Below are positions 16,769 to 25,410 of a stretch of DNA of 47,780 nucleotides, in pieces (the first letter of the stretch is position 1; each line of letters opens with the position of its first letter). The translations under genes and the position numbers were made by a program. Below the pieces are notes generated by a model. That model saw nothing but the letters and a program-made list of their open reading frames with translations, was not told the origin of the DNA and searched no databases. Location: positions 1 to 47,780 of the forward strand of contig JAFRXY010000007.1 in assembly GCA_017441385.1 (NCBI GenBank), written 5' to 3'. The DNA comes from Clostridia bacterium. Lineage in GTDB: Bacteria; Bacillota; Clostridia; Oscillospirales; Acutalibacteraceae.

Positions 16769-17050
16769 TCACTTCACCAGTCTGGGAACGATCCAGCTGT
16801 CTTCGCTGTGTTCCGGAGCGCCTGCGAGCAGTTCGTCCCTTGTGAATGCCTGCTCGCGCACGTCTTCCCGGAACACGTTGGTCATGGGCATGCAGTGCAC
16901 CATGACATCCGTGTTTTCCGTGTCAATGGCTTGCAGCGCTTCGACTTCCTTTCCCATAAAGCCGAAGACATCCATTGCCTTCTGTTCCTCCGCGTCGGTG
17001 AGTCTGAATTCATTCAGGCTCTCCAGAGCCTTCAGAGTTTCAACCGTCAT
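16769..17050 (-). CDS. gatC: Asp-tRNA(Asn)/Glu-tRNA(Gln) amidotransferase subunit C
   Basis: Small linker subunit (93 residues) that wraps around GatA and GatB and holds the complex together. The short, mostly helical N-terminal half (LTDAEEQKAMDVFGFMGKEV) and the extended tail ending FTRDELLAGAPEHSEDSWIV then PRLVK are typical of GatC. ATG 17050 has AAAGGGGAT in front; the frame extends seven codons further up but without a ribosome site. It lies 27 bases after aspS and 10 bases before gatA. The family has low sequence conservation, so position in the operon adds much to the call. Confidence 0.9.
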   Translation of the reverse strand: MTVETLKALESLNEFRLTDAEEQKAMDVFGFMGKEVEALQAIDTENTDVMVHCMPMTNVFREDVREQAFTRDELLAGAPEHSEDSWIVPRLVK

Positions 17051-17077
17051 TGTATAATCCCCTTTATGCAAGTGTCG

Positions 17078-18808
17078 TTATTCTCTGATGCTGATATTGG
17101 CTTCCAGAAGCTGCTGCTCCGTGACCTCGCTGGGCGCGCCGAGAAGCAGATCCTGCGCGTTGCCGTTGAGCGGGAAGGCGATAACGTCCCGGATGGAGTC
17201 CTCGCCGGCCAGCAGCATGACGATTCTGTCCACGCCGGGGGCCATTCCGGCATGCGGCGGCGCACCGTACTGGAAGGCGGTATAAAGGGCGCTGAAACGC
17301 TTCTCCAGCTCTTCTTCGGAATAGCCGGCGATTTCAAACGCCTTGCGCATGACATCGATATCGTGGTTTCTCACCGCGCCGGAGGCAAGCTCGATGCCGT
17401 TGCACACCAGGTCGTACTGATAGGCCAGCACTTCGGTGGGGTCTTGGTTTTCAAGGGCAAGCAGTCCGCCCTGCGGCATGGAGAAGGGATTGTGGGTAAA
17501 GATTGTGTTGCCGGTGCTTTCGTCGATTTCGTACATCGGGAAGTCCACAATGAAACAGAATTCATAGGAATCCTGATCAATGATGCCGAGATTCTCGCCC
17601 AGCCATGTTCTGATCTGTCCCGCTTCGCGGTTCACGATGGACTTCGCGTCGCAGATGAAGAAGAGGGTTTCGTTCTCCTTGATGCCGGAGAGGGAAGTGA
17701 TTTCTTCCTTCTGCTCAGGGGAGAGGAATTTCGCGATCGGGCCTTTGAATTCCCCGGCGGTGAGGGTGAGGTAGCCCAGACCCTTCATGCCGATGGAAGT
17801 GGCGAATTTGAGGGAATCCTCAAAGAATTTCCTGCTCTGACCGTGGCAGTCGGCGACAATGCCTCTGACCGGCTTGCCCTTGAAGAGCGGGAAGTCCACC
17901 TTGGCGAAGAAATCGGTCAGGTCAATGATTCTCAGCGGGTTGCGCAGGTCGGGCTTGTCGGTGCCGAACTGCATCATCGCGTCCTTGTAGGTGATAATGT
18001 CAAAGGGCTTGGGGCTGATCTTCTTATCGGAATAGGTGCGGAAGACTTCGTAAATGACGTTCTCGCAGACATCCAGCACTTCCTCCTGTGTGGCAAAGGC
18101 CAATTCAAAGTCGAGCTGGTAGAATTCGCCCGGGCTTCTGTCCTGACGGGCGTCCTCGTCACGGAAACAGGGAGCGATCTGGAAATACCTGTCGAATCCG
18201 GACACCATCAGCAGCTGCTTGAACTGCTGGGGCGCCTGCGGCAGGGCGTAGAATTTGCCCTTGTGCTTCCGGCTGGGAACGAGGAAGTCTCTCGCGCCTT
18301 CGGGAGAAGAAGCGGTGAGAATGGGCGTCTGAATCTCCAGGAAGCCCATTTCCTCCATGCACTTTCTCATTGTGCGGATGATATCGGAGCGGAGCCTGAT
18401 GTTGTGCTGCAGGCGGTCGCTTCTCAGGTCAAGATAACGGTATTTCAGACGGACGTCCTCGCGGGTGCCTCTGGAATCGCTGATGTCAAAGGGCAGCATG
18501 TTTCTGCACTTGCCCAGAAGGGTGAGGGATTCCACCACCAGTTCGACTTTACCGGTGTCCAGCTTTTCGTTGACGGTTTCGGGATCTCTCTCGGAAACGG
18601 TGCCCTGCACCGAAATGACACATTCCCTGTTGACGCCGCTGAGCAGCGTCTCGTCATGAATGACGGTCTGTGTAATGCCGGTGTAATCCCTTAAATCCAC
18701 AAAGATAACGCCGCCGTGGTCACGGATGGTGTCGACCCAGCCGGCAAGCTCTACTTTGGCCCCGATATCCTTCTCGCGGATGTCGTTGCAGTAATGCGTT
18801 CTGTACAT
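17078..18808 (-). CDS. aspS: Aspartyl-tRNA synthetase, probably non-discriminating
   Basis: Bacterial-type AspRS of 576 residues. An N-terminal OB-fold binds the anticodon (ELAGWVDTIRDHGGVIFVDL), class II motif 2 is in RYFQIAPCFRDEDARQDRSP, the GAD insertion follows, and motif 3 is in YGAPPHAGMAPGVDRIVML. His31 in RDHGG is the residue found in non-discriminating bacterial AspRS enzymes, where discriminating forms such as E. coli have Leu. Such enzymes charge both tRNA-Asp and tRNA-Asn, and GatCAB then converts Asp-tRNA(Asn) to Asn-tRNA(Asn). Its place at the head of the gatCAB operon supports this. ATG 18808 has GGAGGA upstream. Expression is controlled by the T-box leader. Confidence 0.93.
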   Translation of the reverse strand: MYRTHYCNDIREKDIGAKVELAGWVDTIRDHGGVIFVDLRDYTGITQTVIHDETLLSGVNRECVISVQGTVSERDPETVNEKLDTGKVELVVESLTLLGKCRNMLPFDISDSRGTREDVRLKYRYLDLRSDRLQHNIRLRSDIIRTMRKCMEEMGFLEIQTPILTASSPEGARDFLVPSRKHKGKFYALPQAPQQFKQLLMVSGFDRYFQIAPCFRDEDARQDRSPGEFYQLDFELAFATQEEVLDVCENVIYEVFRTYSDKKISPKPFDIITYKDAMMQFGTDKPDLRNPLRIIDLTDFFAKVDFPLFKGKPVRGIVADCHGQSRKFFEDSLKFATSIGMKGLGYLTLTAGEFKGPIAKFLSPEQKEEITSLSGIKENETLFFICDAKSIVNREAGQIRTWLGENLGIIDQDSYEFCFIVDFPMYEIDESTGNTIFTHNPFSMPQGGLLALENQDPTEVLAYQYDLVCNGIELASGAVRNHDIDVMRKAFEIAGYSEEELEKRFSALYTAFQYGAPPHAGMAPGVDRIVMLLAGEDSIRDVIAFPLNGNAQDLLLGAPSEVTEQQLLEANISIRE

Positions 18809-18857
18809 ACAAATTCCTCCATTTTGTTTTTTTGCCTTGCAAATAATAAATAAATAA

Positions 18858-19118
18858 CAAAAAACCCGTCCCAAGAATCACATAGACTCTTGGGACGGGC
18901 ATTTTTTCGAATTACCCGCGGTGCCACCCAAATTGGCGATGTTTCAATACGCCCGCTTTGAAATATGCAACTGTGGCTTACGGAAAAGCGTTCCCACGCT
19001 TACTACTCACCCGAATGCACTTTCAGTCCGTGATGCATACTCCCTGTCGGGTTTTCCAAAAAAGCGGAGTCTTTTCCGGCCCCGGAAGGGGAAATGCCCG
19101 ATTCCGGGAAAAAGCTCA
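18858..19118 (-). promoter_or_regulatory. T-box riboswitch of the aspS operon with intrinsic terminator
   Basis: Read on the minus strand, the leader carries the T-box core GGGTGGCACCGCGG (18917-18930), then a terminator with 12-base arms CCCGTCCCAAGA/TCTTGGGACGGG (18865-18899) and TTTTTT. The TGGC of the core pairs with GCCA of a tRNA 3' end, that is, discriminator base G73, as in tRNA-Asp and tRNA-Asn. Upstream lie GAGTAG, a hairpin AAGCG/CGCTT, and stem-forming segments expected for stem I. Low charging should favour antitermination. I could not place the specifier codon with certainty (GAC or AAC expected). Confidence 0.92.
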
Positions 19119-19124
19119 GATTAA

Positions 19125-19153
19125 ATTATGGCACACTCCGCGCGAAATGTCAA
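19125..19153 (-). promoter_or_regulatory. Promoter of the aspS operon
   Basis: Minus strand: -35 TTGACA (19148-19153), 17-base spacer, -10 CATAAT (19125-19130). Transcription would start near 19118, at the head of the T-box leader. Confidence 0.85.
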
Positions 19154-19191
19154 GCGTTTTTTTAACAATGAATAAAAAATCTGATTATTTA

Positions 19192-19220
19192 TTGAATTTT
19201 AGCAATATATATGATAAAAT
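19192..19220 (+). promoter_or_regulatory. Promoter of the glycan operon
   Basis: Plus strand: -35 TTGAAT (19192-19197), 17-base spacer, -10 TAAAAT (19215-19220). It points into the eight-gene operon starting at 19291 and is divergent from the aspS promoter. Confidence 0.7.
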
Positions 19221-19290
19221 AACTTGGTATACGTATGAATCGGTAATTCTTTCACGGTTCTTCGTTTCACTAAAATCAGGAGATGTTGTT

Positions 19291-20028
19291 GTGAAGATAA
19301 TTGGCGTCATACCAGCGCGGTTTCATTCGTCCCGGCTGCCCGGTAAGCCGATTGCCGATATTTGCGGAAAGCCGATGATCTGGTGGGTATATCAAAACGC
19401 AATCAGGGTGAAGGAATTTGATGCCGTCTATGTCGCTACCGACAACGGGCAGATCCGGTCGGTCTGCGATGAATACAACATGAATGTCATTATGACTTCC
19501 ACGGCTCACGATACTCCCACCTCCCGCATTTACGAGGTATCGCAGACAGTCGACAGCGATTTGTATGTTTTCATAGGAGGGGACGAACCGCTGGTGGATT
19601 CCGACGCCATATCAGAAGTCGTCGGAACGGCGGTTCGCACCGGCGGAATGGTGACAAATGCCATGACAGTTATTGCCAGCGCCTCTCAGGTAATTGACTA
19701 TTCCAACATTAAAGTCGTCGTCAATACAGACGGCCGTCTGCTCTACGCTTCGAGAAGCGCGATTCCATATCCCAAGGGGGAGCTTGATTTCAATTACAGG
19801 AAGTTTGTAGGCATCGGCGCCTTTACAAAGGAGGCGCTTGCCATCTACAACCGTACAAAGAAAAGCAGGCTGGAATTAATTGAAAACTGCGACCTGATCC
19901 GGTTTCTCGATATAGGCGTCCCCGTCAGAATGGTCGAGGTGACGTGCAGAAGCCTGTCAGTTGACACTTCAAAGGACTTGGCAATGGTTTCGTCCATCAT
20001 CCATAACGCTCGCTTCGGAAACGGATAA
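19291..20028 (+). CDS. CMP-Kdo synthetase-like cytidylyltransferase
   Basis: Predicted to activate a 2-keto sugar acid (ulosonic acid) with CTP to give the CMP-sugar. At 245 residues it matches KdsB in length and motifs: VIPARFHSSRLPGKPIADIC, GKPMIWWVYQNA, the GGDEPLVDSD segment for metal and CTP, KVVVNTDGRLLYASRSAIPY, and the closing SVDTSKDLAMV. The start is GTG 19291 with AGGAGA 7 bases before; the frame open from 18958 runs through the aspS T-box region and is not coding. Gram-positive cells have no lipid A core, so the product is more likely a capsule or glycan building block, and the adjacent aldolase may supply its substrate. It could instead activate another keto acid. Confidence 0.85.
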   Translation: MKIIGVIPARFHSSRLPGKPIADICGKPMIWWVYQNAIRVKEFDAVYVATDNGQIRSVCDEYNMNVIMTSTAHDTPTSRIYEVSQTVDSDLYVFIGGDEPLVDSDAISEVVGTAVRTGGMVTNAMTVIASASQVIDYSNIKVVVNTDGRLLYASRSAIPYPKGELDFNYRKFVGIGAFTKEALAIYNRTKKSRLELIENCDLIRFLDIGVPVRMVEVTCRSLSVDTSKDLAMVSSIIHNARFGNG

Positions 20029-20107
20029 CGAGCCTTTTCAAAAACCGTTTTGAATCTGTTCACGGGTTTTACAGAGTTTACTGATTGCTTTTTCTGGAGG
20101 AATGATA

Positions 20108-21712
20108 GTGAAATCTTTACGGCTGCTGGACTGCACCCTCAGAGACGGAGGGTATGTCAATAACTGGGACTTCGGTCACAGTGTTATCACCGGCACATAC
20201 AAACGGCTTGATTCTTCCGGTGCGGATTTTATCGAAGTCGGCTTTCTGGACGACAGACAGCCCTTTGACATCAATCGCACCATTCAGCCCGATACCGGCT
20301 GTTACAATGAAATATTCAAAGGCGTACAGAAGAAACAGGCCATCCCGCTGGCAATGATCGATTTCGGAACCTGTTCCATAGAGAATATCTCGGATTGTTC
20401 CGAAACATTCATAGACGGCATCAGGGTGATATTTAAAAAAGAAAAAATCGAACAGGCGCTGCCCTTCTGCAAGGCCATCAAGGAGAAGGGCTACAAGCTG
20501 TTTATTCAGGCCATCTCCATTACGGCGTATTCCGACATTGAAATGCTGCAATATGTCGAAAAGATCAACGAGATTCATCCCTTTGCCTTTTCCATTGTGG
20601 ATACATACGGACTGCTGGATCAAAGAAAGCTGGACAGGTATTTCAGTCTCATCGACAACAATCTCGCCCCTGACATCGCAATAGGCTATCATGGCCATAA
20701 TAATTTTCAGCTTGCGTTCAGCAACACCCTTCATTTTATTCAGTTGTATACAGACAGAGAAATGATCGCCGACGCTACGGTTTACGGCATGGGAAAAAGC
20801 GCGGGCAATTGCCCGATCGAACTGATCGCGCTCTATATGAACCAGCTGTACGGCAAGAACTATGATGTCTGTCAGTACCTTGAGATACTCGATACCGATC
20901 TGATGTCGGTCTATCAGAATGTTTACTGGGGGTACAAATATAACTTTTACATCTCGGCTATGCAGAACTGCCATCCTAATTATGTGCAGTACCTTCTTAA
21001 CAAGAAGACTTTGTCTGTCAGCAGTGTAAATAAAATTCTTTCTGAAATTCCGGAAAACATCAAGCTGCATTACAGCGCGGATTATATTGAAAAAGCATAC
21101 ACGGAGTATCAGTCAAGAAATATTGATGACAGTCAGGCTATCGCGTCGTTATCCGCGATTCTTTCCGGTAAAAAGGTGCTTGTGATCGGCCCGGGACGTT
21201 CTTTGCAGACCGAAAGCGGCGCTGTGAGCAATTACCTGACAGCAGAGCAACCGGTTGTCATTTCGGTCAATTTTGATCCGGACGATTATAATGCTGATTT
21301 TATCTTTGTCAGCAACGCCAAGCGTTACAGCAAGCTCTCCGATATACATGACATTGCTTCGGTGCAAAGCAGGCTGATTGTTACGTCGAATATCGTTCCG
21401 TATGACAGAAAAGCCGATTTTATTTTAAATTATTCCTCACTCAATTCCGCCAACAGACAAAACAGCGATAACGCGCTCCTGCTGTTATTGGCCGCGCTCG
21501 CGAAAACAGGCGTAAAAGAAGCCGCGCTCGCGGGATTTGACGGATACTCCGCCTCCGGTGAGAACTATTTTGATATGAAATATGAATTCGGCGGCAATGA
21601 TGAATACTATATCAAAAGCAATGAAGTGACCATCAACGGTCTGAGAGAATTGTCAAAGCTCATCACCATCAGATTCATCACGGAATCGCTTTATTCGGAG
21701 GCGCTGATGTGA
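20108..21712 (+). CDS. DmpG/HMGL-type aldolase fused to a DUF115/GT42-like domain
   Basis: A 534-residue fusion. Residues ~1-280 are a DRE-TIM metallolyase of the HMGL/4-hydroxy-2-oxovalerate aldolase type: LLDCTLRDGGYVNNW (metal Asp and catalytic Arg), the strand GADFIEVGF, and YHGHNN giving the HxH metal site. These enzymes make or split bonds next to pyruvate. Residues ~350-534 form a Rossmann-like domain with VLVIGPGRSLQTE, VISVNFDP, FIFVSN and AALAGFDGYSASGENYF, resembling MptE/DUF115 proteins and sialyltransferase family GT42. The start is GTG 20108: GGAGG at 20096-20100 is 7 bases away, whereas the ATG at 20102 is too close. It follows the CMP-Kdo-synthetase-like gene, so I infer it builds the keto acid that enzyme activates. 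Confidence 0.75.
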   Translation: MKSLRLLDCTLRDGGYVNNWDFGHSVITGTYKRLDSSGADFIEVGFLDDRQPFDINRTIQPDTGCYNEIFKGVQKKQAIPLAMIDFGTCSIENISDCSETFIDGIRVIFKKEKIEQALPFCKAIKEKGYKLFIQAISITAYSDIEMLQYVEKINEIHPFAFSIVDTYGLLDQRKLDRYFSLIDNNLAPDIAIGYHGHNNFQLAFSNTLHFIQLYTDREMIADATVYGMGKSAGNCPIELIALYMNQLYGKNYDVCQYLEILDTDLMSVYQNVYWGYKYNFYISAMQNCHPNYVQYLLNKKTLSVSSVNKILSEIPENIKLHYSADYIEKAYTEYQSRNIDDSQAIASLSAILSGKKVLVIGPGRSLQTESGAVSNYLTAEQPVVISVNFDPDDYNADFIFVSNAKRYSKLSDIHDIASVQSRLIVTSNIVPYDRKADFILNYSSLNSANRQNSDNALLLLLAALAKTGVKEAALAGFDGYSASGENYFDMKYEFGGNDEYYIKSNEVTINGLRELSKLITIRFITESLYSEALM

Positions 21713-21772
21713 GCAAGACACACGATATTCAACAATTATAAAGGAATACGGCAGGTTATGAAGGGGATCATT

Positions 21773-22162
21773 ATGAAAAAAAGTAATTGCAAAGTTCTGG
21801 CTTTATTGCATTTGTTATTCATGCTCTTTTCCCTGACAGGCGTATGCAGCAAACTGGCTGGAAAAAGCGATTTCTTATCTCCCGGCTTTTTCTTCTGGTA
21901 TGGCGCCATGATCGTGATCATGGGCATTTACGCCGTGGGATGGCAGCAAATCATCAAACATTTACCGCTTTCCACCGCTTTTGCCAACAAAGCGGTAACG
22001 CTGATCTGGAGTCTGATTTTCGGAGCAATCATTTTCCGCGAGCATATCAAGTGGACGCAGATTGCCGGCTGTATGCTGGCTGTCATCGGCGTGATTCTTT
22101 ATGTTCTGCCGCAGCGAAACGAAAAACAGGAAGAAAAAGAGGTAACGGAAAATGACAACTGA
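21773..22162 (+). CDS. Half-size EamA/DMT transporter subunit A
   Basis: A 129-residue protein with four hydrophobic segments (VLALLHLLFMLFSLTGVCSK, then FFWYGAMIVIMGIYAVGW, a third around NKAVTLIWSLIFGAIIF, and IAGCMLAVIGVILYVL) and a charged, Glu-rich tail. The pattern PLSTAFANKAVTLIWS is typical of SMR/EamA half-transporters, including ArnE/ArnF, which flip undecaprenyl-phosphate-linked aminosugar. The start is ATG 21773, with AAGGGGA close upstream, rather than the ATG at 21758. Its end overlaps the next gene, which is of the same kind, so the two probably form a heterodimer. In this operon the cargo is likely a lipid-linked sugar; that is inference. Confidence 0.8.
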   Translation: MKKSNCKVLALLHLLFMLFSLTGVCSKLAGKSDFLSPGFFFWYGAMIVIMGIYAVGWQQIIKHLPLSTAFANKAVTLIWSLIFGAIIFREHIKWTQIAGCMLAVIGVILYVLPQRNEKQEEKEVTENDN

Positions 22163-22499
22163 AATGATTCCCTATCTTGCCATTGGATTTTTTAGTGTTT
22201 TTGTCGCTTCAATTTCACAGGCCATGCTCAAAAAAGCGTCCGGCCAAAAGCAAAAGGATCTGCTTCACGAATATCTCAACCCCCTGACCGTTACGGCGTA
22301 TGCTATGTTTTTTTGCAGTACGCTCATGACAATGGTCTCGCTTCGAAAAGTACCTCTGGCAATGAGTCCCATGTATGAAAGCAGTTCCTATATTTTTGTT
22401 ACGATTTTCGGAGCGTTATTTTTCTCGGAAAAAATAACCGTGAATAAGCTCATCGGTCTGGGCTTTATTCTTTCCGGGATTGTGCTGCTTGCCATTTGA
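22152..22499 (+). CDS. Half-size EamA/DMT transporter subunit B
   Basis: A 115-residue protein of the same type as its neighbour, with four hydrophobic segments and the conserved half-repeat ending (VPLAMSPMYESSSYIFVTIF, then FFSEKITVNKLIGLGFILSG). It overlaps the preceding gene by 11 bases, and GAGGTAACGG lies just before its ATG, so the two are translationally coupled and most likely act as a pair in the cytoplasmic membrane. Small multidrug efflux is the other use of this fold, but the setting among glycan genes makes lipid-linked sugar translocation more likely. Confidence 0.8.
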   Translation: MTTEMIPYLAIGFFSVFVASISQAMLKKASGQKQKDLLHEYLNPLTVTAYAMFFCSTLMTMVSLRKVPLAMSPMYESSSYIFVTIFGALFFSEKITVNKLIGLGFILSGIVLLAI

Positions 22500-22524
22500 T
22501 GATTGAGGTAGGGATTGATAAAAA

Positions 22525-25410
22525 ATGAAAAAAGAAACGTATAAAAAATCCGCAATATATTTTGTTCCTCTTGCGCTGTTCTCAATACTTGGCATTCTTG
22601 CCTTGGTCAGATATGCGATTGTAAGAAATTGTTATCAAAAACCATACACGGAAGATATCACGGTATCCGCCTGCGATTTTCAGGGCAGCGGCACCCGGAA
22701 GGATCCGTTTATTATTTCCGGTTCACAGGATTTGGAGCAGTTAAGAACATTGGTAAACCGCGGCGAATCTTTTGACGGCTGTTATTTTTTGCAGACTGAA
22801 AATATTGATCTCAATAACATTCCGACAGATCCCATCGGAACTGTCGACAGTCCCTTCGGAGGAATTTACAACGGCGGAGGACACAGTATCTCGAATCTCC
22901 GTATTGAGTCCGACAAGGAATATGCCGGCTTCTTTGGAACCATATCCGGAACGGTGGCCAACCTTGGCATCGAAAGCGGTGAAATAGGCGCTGTCAGCGC
23001 GGGAGGTATCGTGGGACGGTCTGTCGGATTCAATGCGGCGATACTGAACTGTTACAGTAAGGTCAACGTCCACGCAGACCGGGCCGCAGGGCTGGCTGAC
23101 TTTTTCCCCGGCGGAGTGATGGCGTCCTGTATCTTTTGCGGAAATCTTGAGGGAGAATATACCAGCTTAGTCACCACTTCATGTGATGTTAAATTATTTC
23201 ATTGCCGCATGGTAGATGATGATTTTCTTATAACCGGCAGCGTCACAAAATTCCTGCTAGGTTTCAGACTCTCTTCCGCAGTGAGTGAAGTGTATTATGC
23301 CAATGAGCGGGGAATTAAACTCAACTCATGGCAGATTAAAAACGGCAATCCGGCTTTCGCGGATAGAGGCTTTTTCAATTCGTTCGTGACATTTGTCAAC
23401 CTGTATTTATTGCCAATCGTACTCCTTCTGATGATGTTCCTGCTTTATCGGCATAAAAGGAAAAATTATGGCAAGTATCAGGAAGCCAATCCATCGGAAC
23501 GGAATGCGATCATTGAAGGTGAAAAAAAGATTTCATACGGTCTGTCGGTTATAAGCGGCGTGGTTTCGCTCTTTGTGGATTGTGCCTTGATCGGGAAGGG
23601 CATTTCATGTCTGAATCCCGGAAACCTGTGTTTCATTCTGCTGATAAACCTGCTCTTTTGCTGGCAGTTAACCGAAAGTATCCAGTACATTGATTTTCAC
23701 AAAATCCTGTCCGGCATCCGGTCGGAAGGGCTGCCTCTTGCGGTCTGTATTTCAATTGTATCGGCAATCGAATTGGCTCAATTCAACCGCGTCCCGCGCT
23801 TTGACGGCTACCTCTATTATGGCAGCATGACCAAGGCAATCAACATGTTTCAGCTTGATCTGTTAACTTATATTGGAAACTTTTTTAACTGGTGGAAATG
23901 GACACAGGGGCTTGTATTGCTCATAGCTCCATTTGAATTTTTAGCGCCCGGGAAAATGATCGGCATGTATCTGGCCAATATCATCATAACGGCGGTCACC
24001 ATGGTCGTTCTTTACAGAGTATTGAGAACAATGGTCGTAGGAATTTCACCTTTTTTTGCCGCCGTCACCAGTATGCTGCTGATGCTTTTCCCGTATGAAG
24101 CGGGAATCATGACATATCTCTGTATAGATACCCATATCACGCTTTTCCTCATCTGGCTCATTTACAGTTATCAGAAAAAGAATCATCTTCTTGTGTGTTT
24201 CTGCGGTTATCTGCTTGCCTTCAGCAAAATTACCGGCTTGGTTTTCTACGTTGTTTTCCTTCTCTGCGCGGGGCTGATGGAAGTTTACAGAATGAAAAAC
24301 GGAAATTTCATGCAGCGGCTTTTACGTTGGTGGAACTGGAAAACCGTCCTGCTTTGGATGGCTCCGGCGGTTTTATTTTTGCCTTTTACGATAACAGACG
24401 ATAAACTGGCGTCTCAGTCCTTTTACGGAAGCGTCAGCGGCTCTCCTTTTGGTCAGAAAACGGCAATCAGCCTGTTAAATACTGTTTTTCAAACTTTTAT
24501 TTTTGGGTTCCGTTGGCTCATTCTCCTGATAGTTGCTGTTGCTATGGCAATGGCATTGATCAAAAGAAAAAATATAAAAAGGATCTTTACCCCGGACGGG
24601 CGATTGCTCTTTTTTCAGACAGCGGCTTCATGTCTTGCTGTATTTGTTATGTTTATGGTATATAACGGTAACGCCGAATGCCCCCGCTATACAGCTTTGT
24701 TTAATGTTTTTTATGTTTTAGCGATTCCGTTTTCCATTTTTATGTTAACTGATAAAAAATCAATAAGACATTTCTTATTGATTCTATTGACTATATTATT
24801 GTCCGTTCAGCTATTCTGGACAATCGATCCTACCATAATCATGATAAATGATGGTGTGTATTCCGGAAAGAAGAATATATTTAAATTGGCTCTGCCAAAC
24901 GATTCCAGATTAAGTATGAGCATAGGAGCAGGATATGGCAAGGGATATCAGGTTTATTGCGATTTATACGTTTATAATTTGGAATACGGTTTTCTGGACG
25001 ATTTATTAGATAAGCTTCTTGATGATATTAATCCTAATGAACACTCTACACTCGTGATATTAGATGTAATTGATTATGAATATCACATCAATGGAACAGA
25101 CATGCATTATCCTATCTACTGGAATACCAGAGAACATCACCGCACCTATGACGGCAACGATGCGGACAGCATCTATTTTTCCGACGTCGTATCGGTTACA
25201 ACTGACGATATTCTGAGCGAAAACAGTGAACTGAAAGACCGTTTTTATTTACTGGTGCCGGCGCGTATCGACTCCCGCAAGGCAATCAGCGCTCTTGAAA
25301 AACAGGGCTATCAACGTTTCTATGAAAAACATCCCGAAAATGTATATGGCAGCATTTCGGTTTTCGGTTTTGAAAAAAGCGGAAAGGTGAATGTGAATGA
25401 CGGAAAGTAA
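22525..25410 (+). CDS. GT-C-like membrane protein with an extracytoplasmic GLUG-like repeat domain
   Basis: A 961-residue membrane protein. After one N-terminal membrane segment (IYFVPLALFSILGILALVRY), residues ~55-280 are a beta-rich domain with GLUG-type repeats: GTRKDPFIISGSQDLEQLRT, PFGGIYNGGGHSISNL, YAGFFGTISGTVANLG, AGGIVGRSVG. These occur in surface adhesin-like proteins. A second membrane segment follows near 300, then about ten hydrophobic helices with the layout of GT-C glycosyltransferases, which use polyprenyl-phosphate sugars outside the membrane. The loop RFDGYLYYGSM after the second helix of that block has the acidic residue expected there. The ~170-residue C-terminal part is soluble. 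The fusion is unusual. The start is ATG 22525 behind TAGGGA. The glycosyltransferase call rests on topology, not on a matched family. Confidence 0.6.
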   Translation: MKKETYKKSAIYFVPLALFSILGILALVRYAIVRNCYQKPYTEDITVSACDFQGSGTRKDPFIISGSQDLEQLRTLVNRGESFDGCYFLQTENIDLNNIPTDPIGTVDSPFGGIYNGGGHSISNLRIESDKEYAGFFGTISGTVANLGIESGEIGAVSAGGIVGRSVGFNAAILNCYSKVNVHADRAAGLADFFPGGVMASCIFCGNLEGEYTSLVTTSCDVKLFHCRMVDDDFLITGSVTKFLLGFRLSSAVSEVYYANERGIKLNSWQIKNGNPAFADRGFFNSFVTFVNLYLLPIVLLLMMFLLYRHKRKNYGKYQEANPSERNAIIEGEKKISYGLSVISGVVSLFVDCALIGKGISCLNPGNLCFILLINLLFCWQLTESIQYIDFHKILSGIRSEGLPLAVCISIVSAIELAQFNRVPRFDGYLYYGSMTKAINMFQLDLLTYIGNFFNWWKWTQGLVLLIAPFEFLAPGKMIGMYLANIIITAVTMVVLYRVLRTMVVGISPFFAAVTSMLLMLFPYEAGIMTYLCIDTHITLFLIWLIYSYQKKNHLLVCFCGYLLAFSKITGLVFYVVFLLCAGLMEVYRMKNGNFMQRLLRWWNWKTVLLWMAPAVLFLPFTITDDKLASQSFYGSVSGSPFGQKTAISLLNTVFQTFIFGFRWLILLIVAVAMAMALIKRKNIKRIFTPDGRLLFFQTAASCLAVFVMFMVYNGNAECPRYTALFNVFYVLAIPFSIFMLTDKKSIRHFLLILLTILLSVQLFWTIDPTIIMINDGVYSGKKNIFKLALPNDSRLSMSIGAGYGKGYQVYCDLYVYNLEYGFLDDLLDKLLDDINPNEHSTLVILDVIDYEYHINGTDMHYPIYWNTREHHRTYDGNDADSIYFSDVVSVTTDDILSENSELKDRFYLLVPARIDSRKAISALEKQGYQRFYEKHPENVYGSISVFGFEKSGKVNVNDGK

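Noticed and set aside
18958-19290. Extended N-terminus of the cytidylyltransferase reaching back to 18958
   Set aside because: It runs antisense through the aspS T-box leader, has no ribosome site and does not resemble the family; GTG 19291 fits better.
20037-20054. Hairpin TTCAAAA/TTTTGAA between the cytidylyltransferase and aldolase genes
   Set aside because: Only A+T pairs and no T-run; too weak for a terminator and likely chance in an A+T-rich gap.
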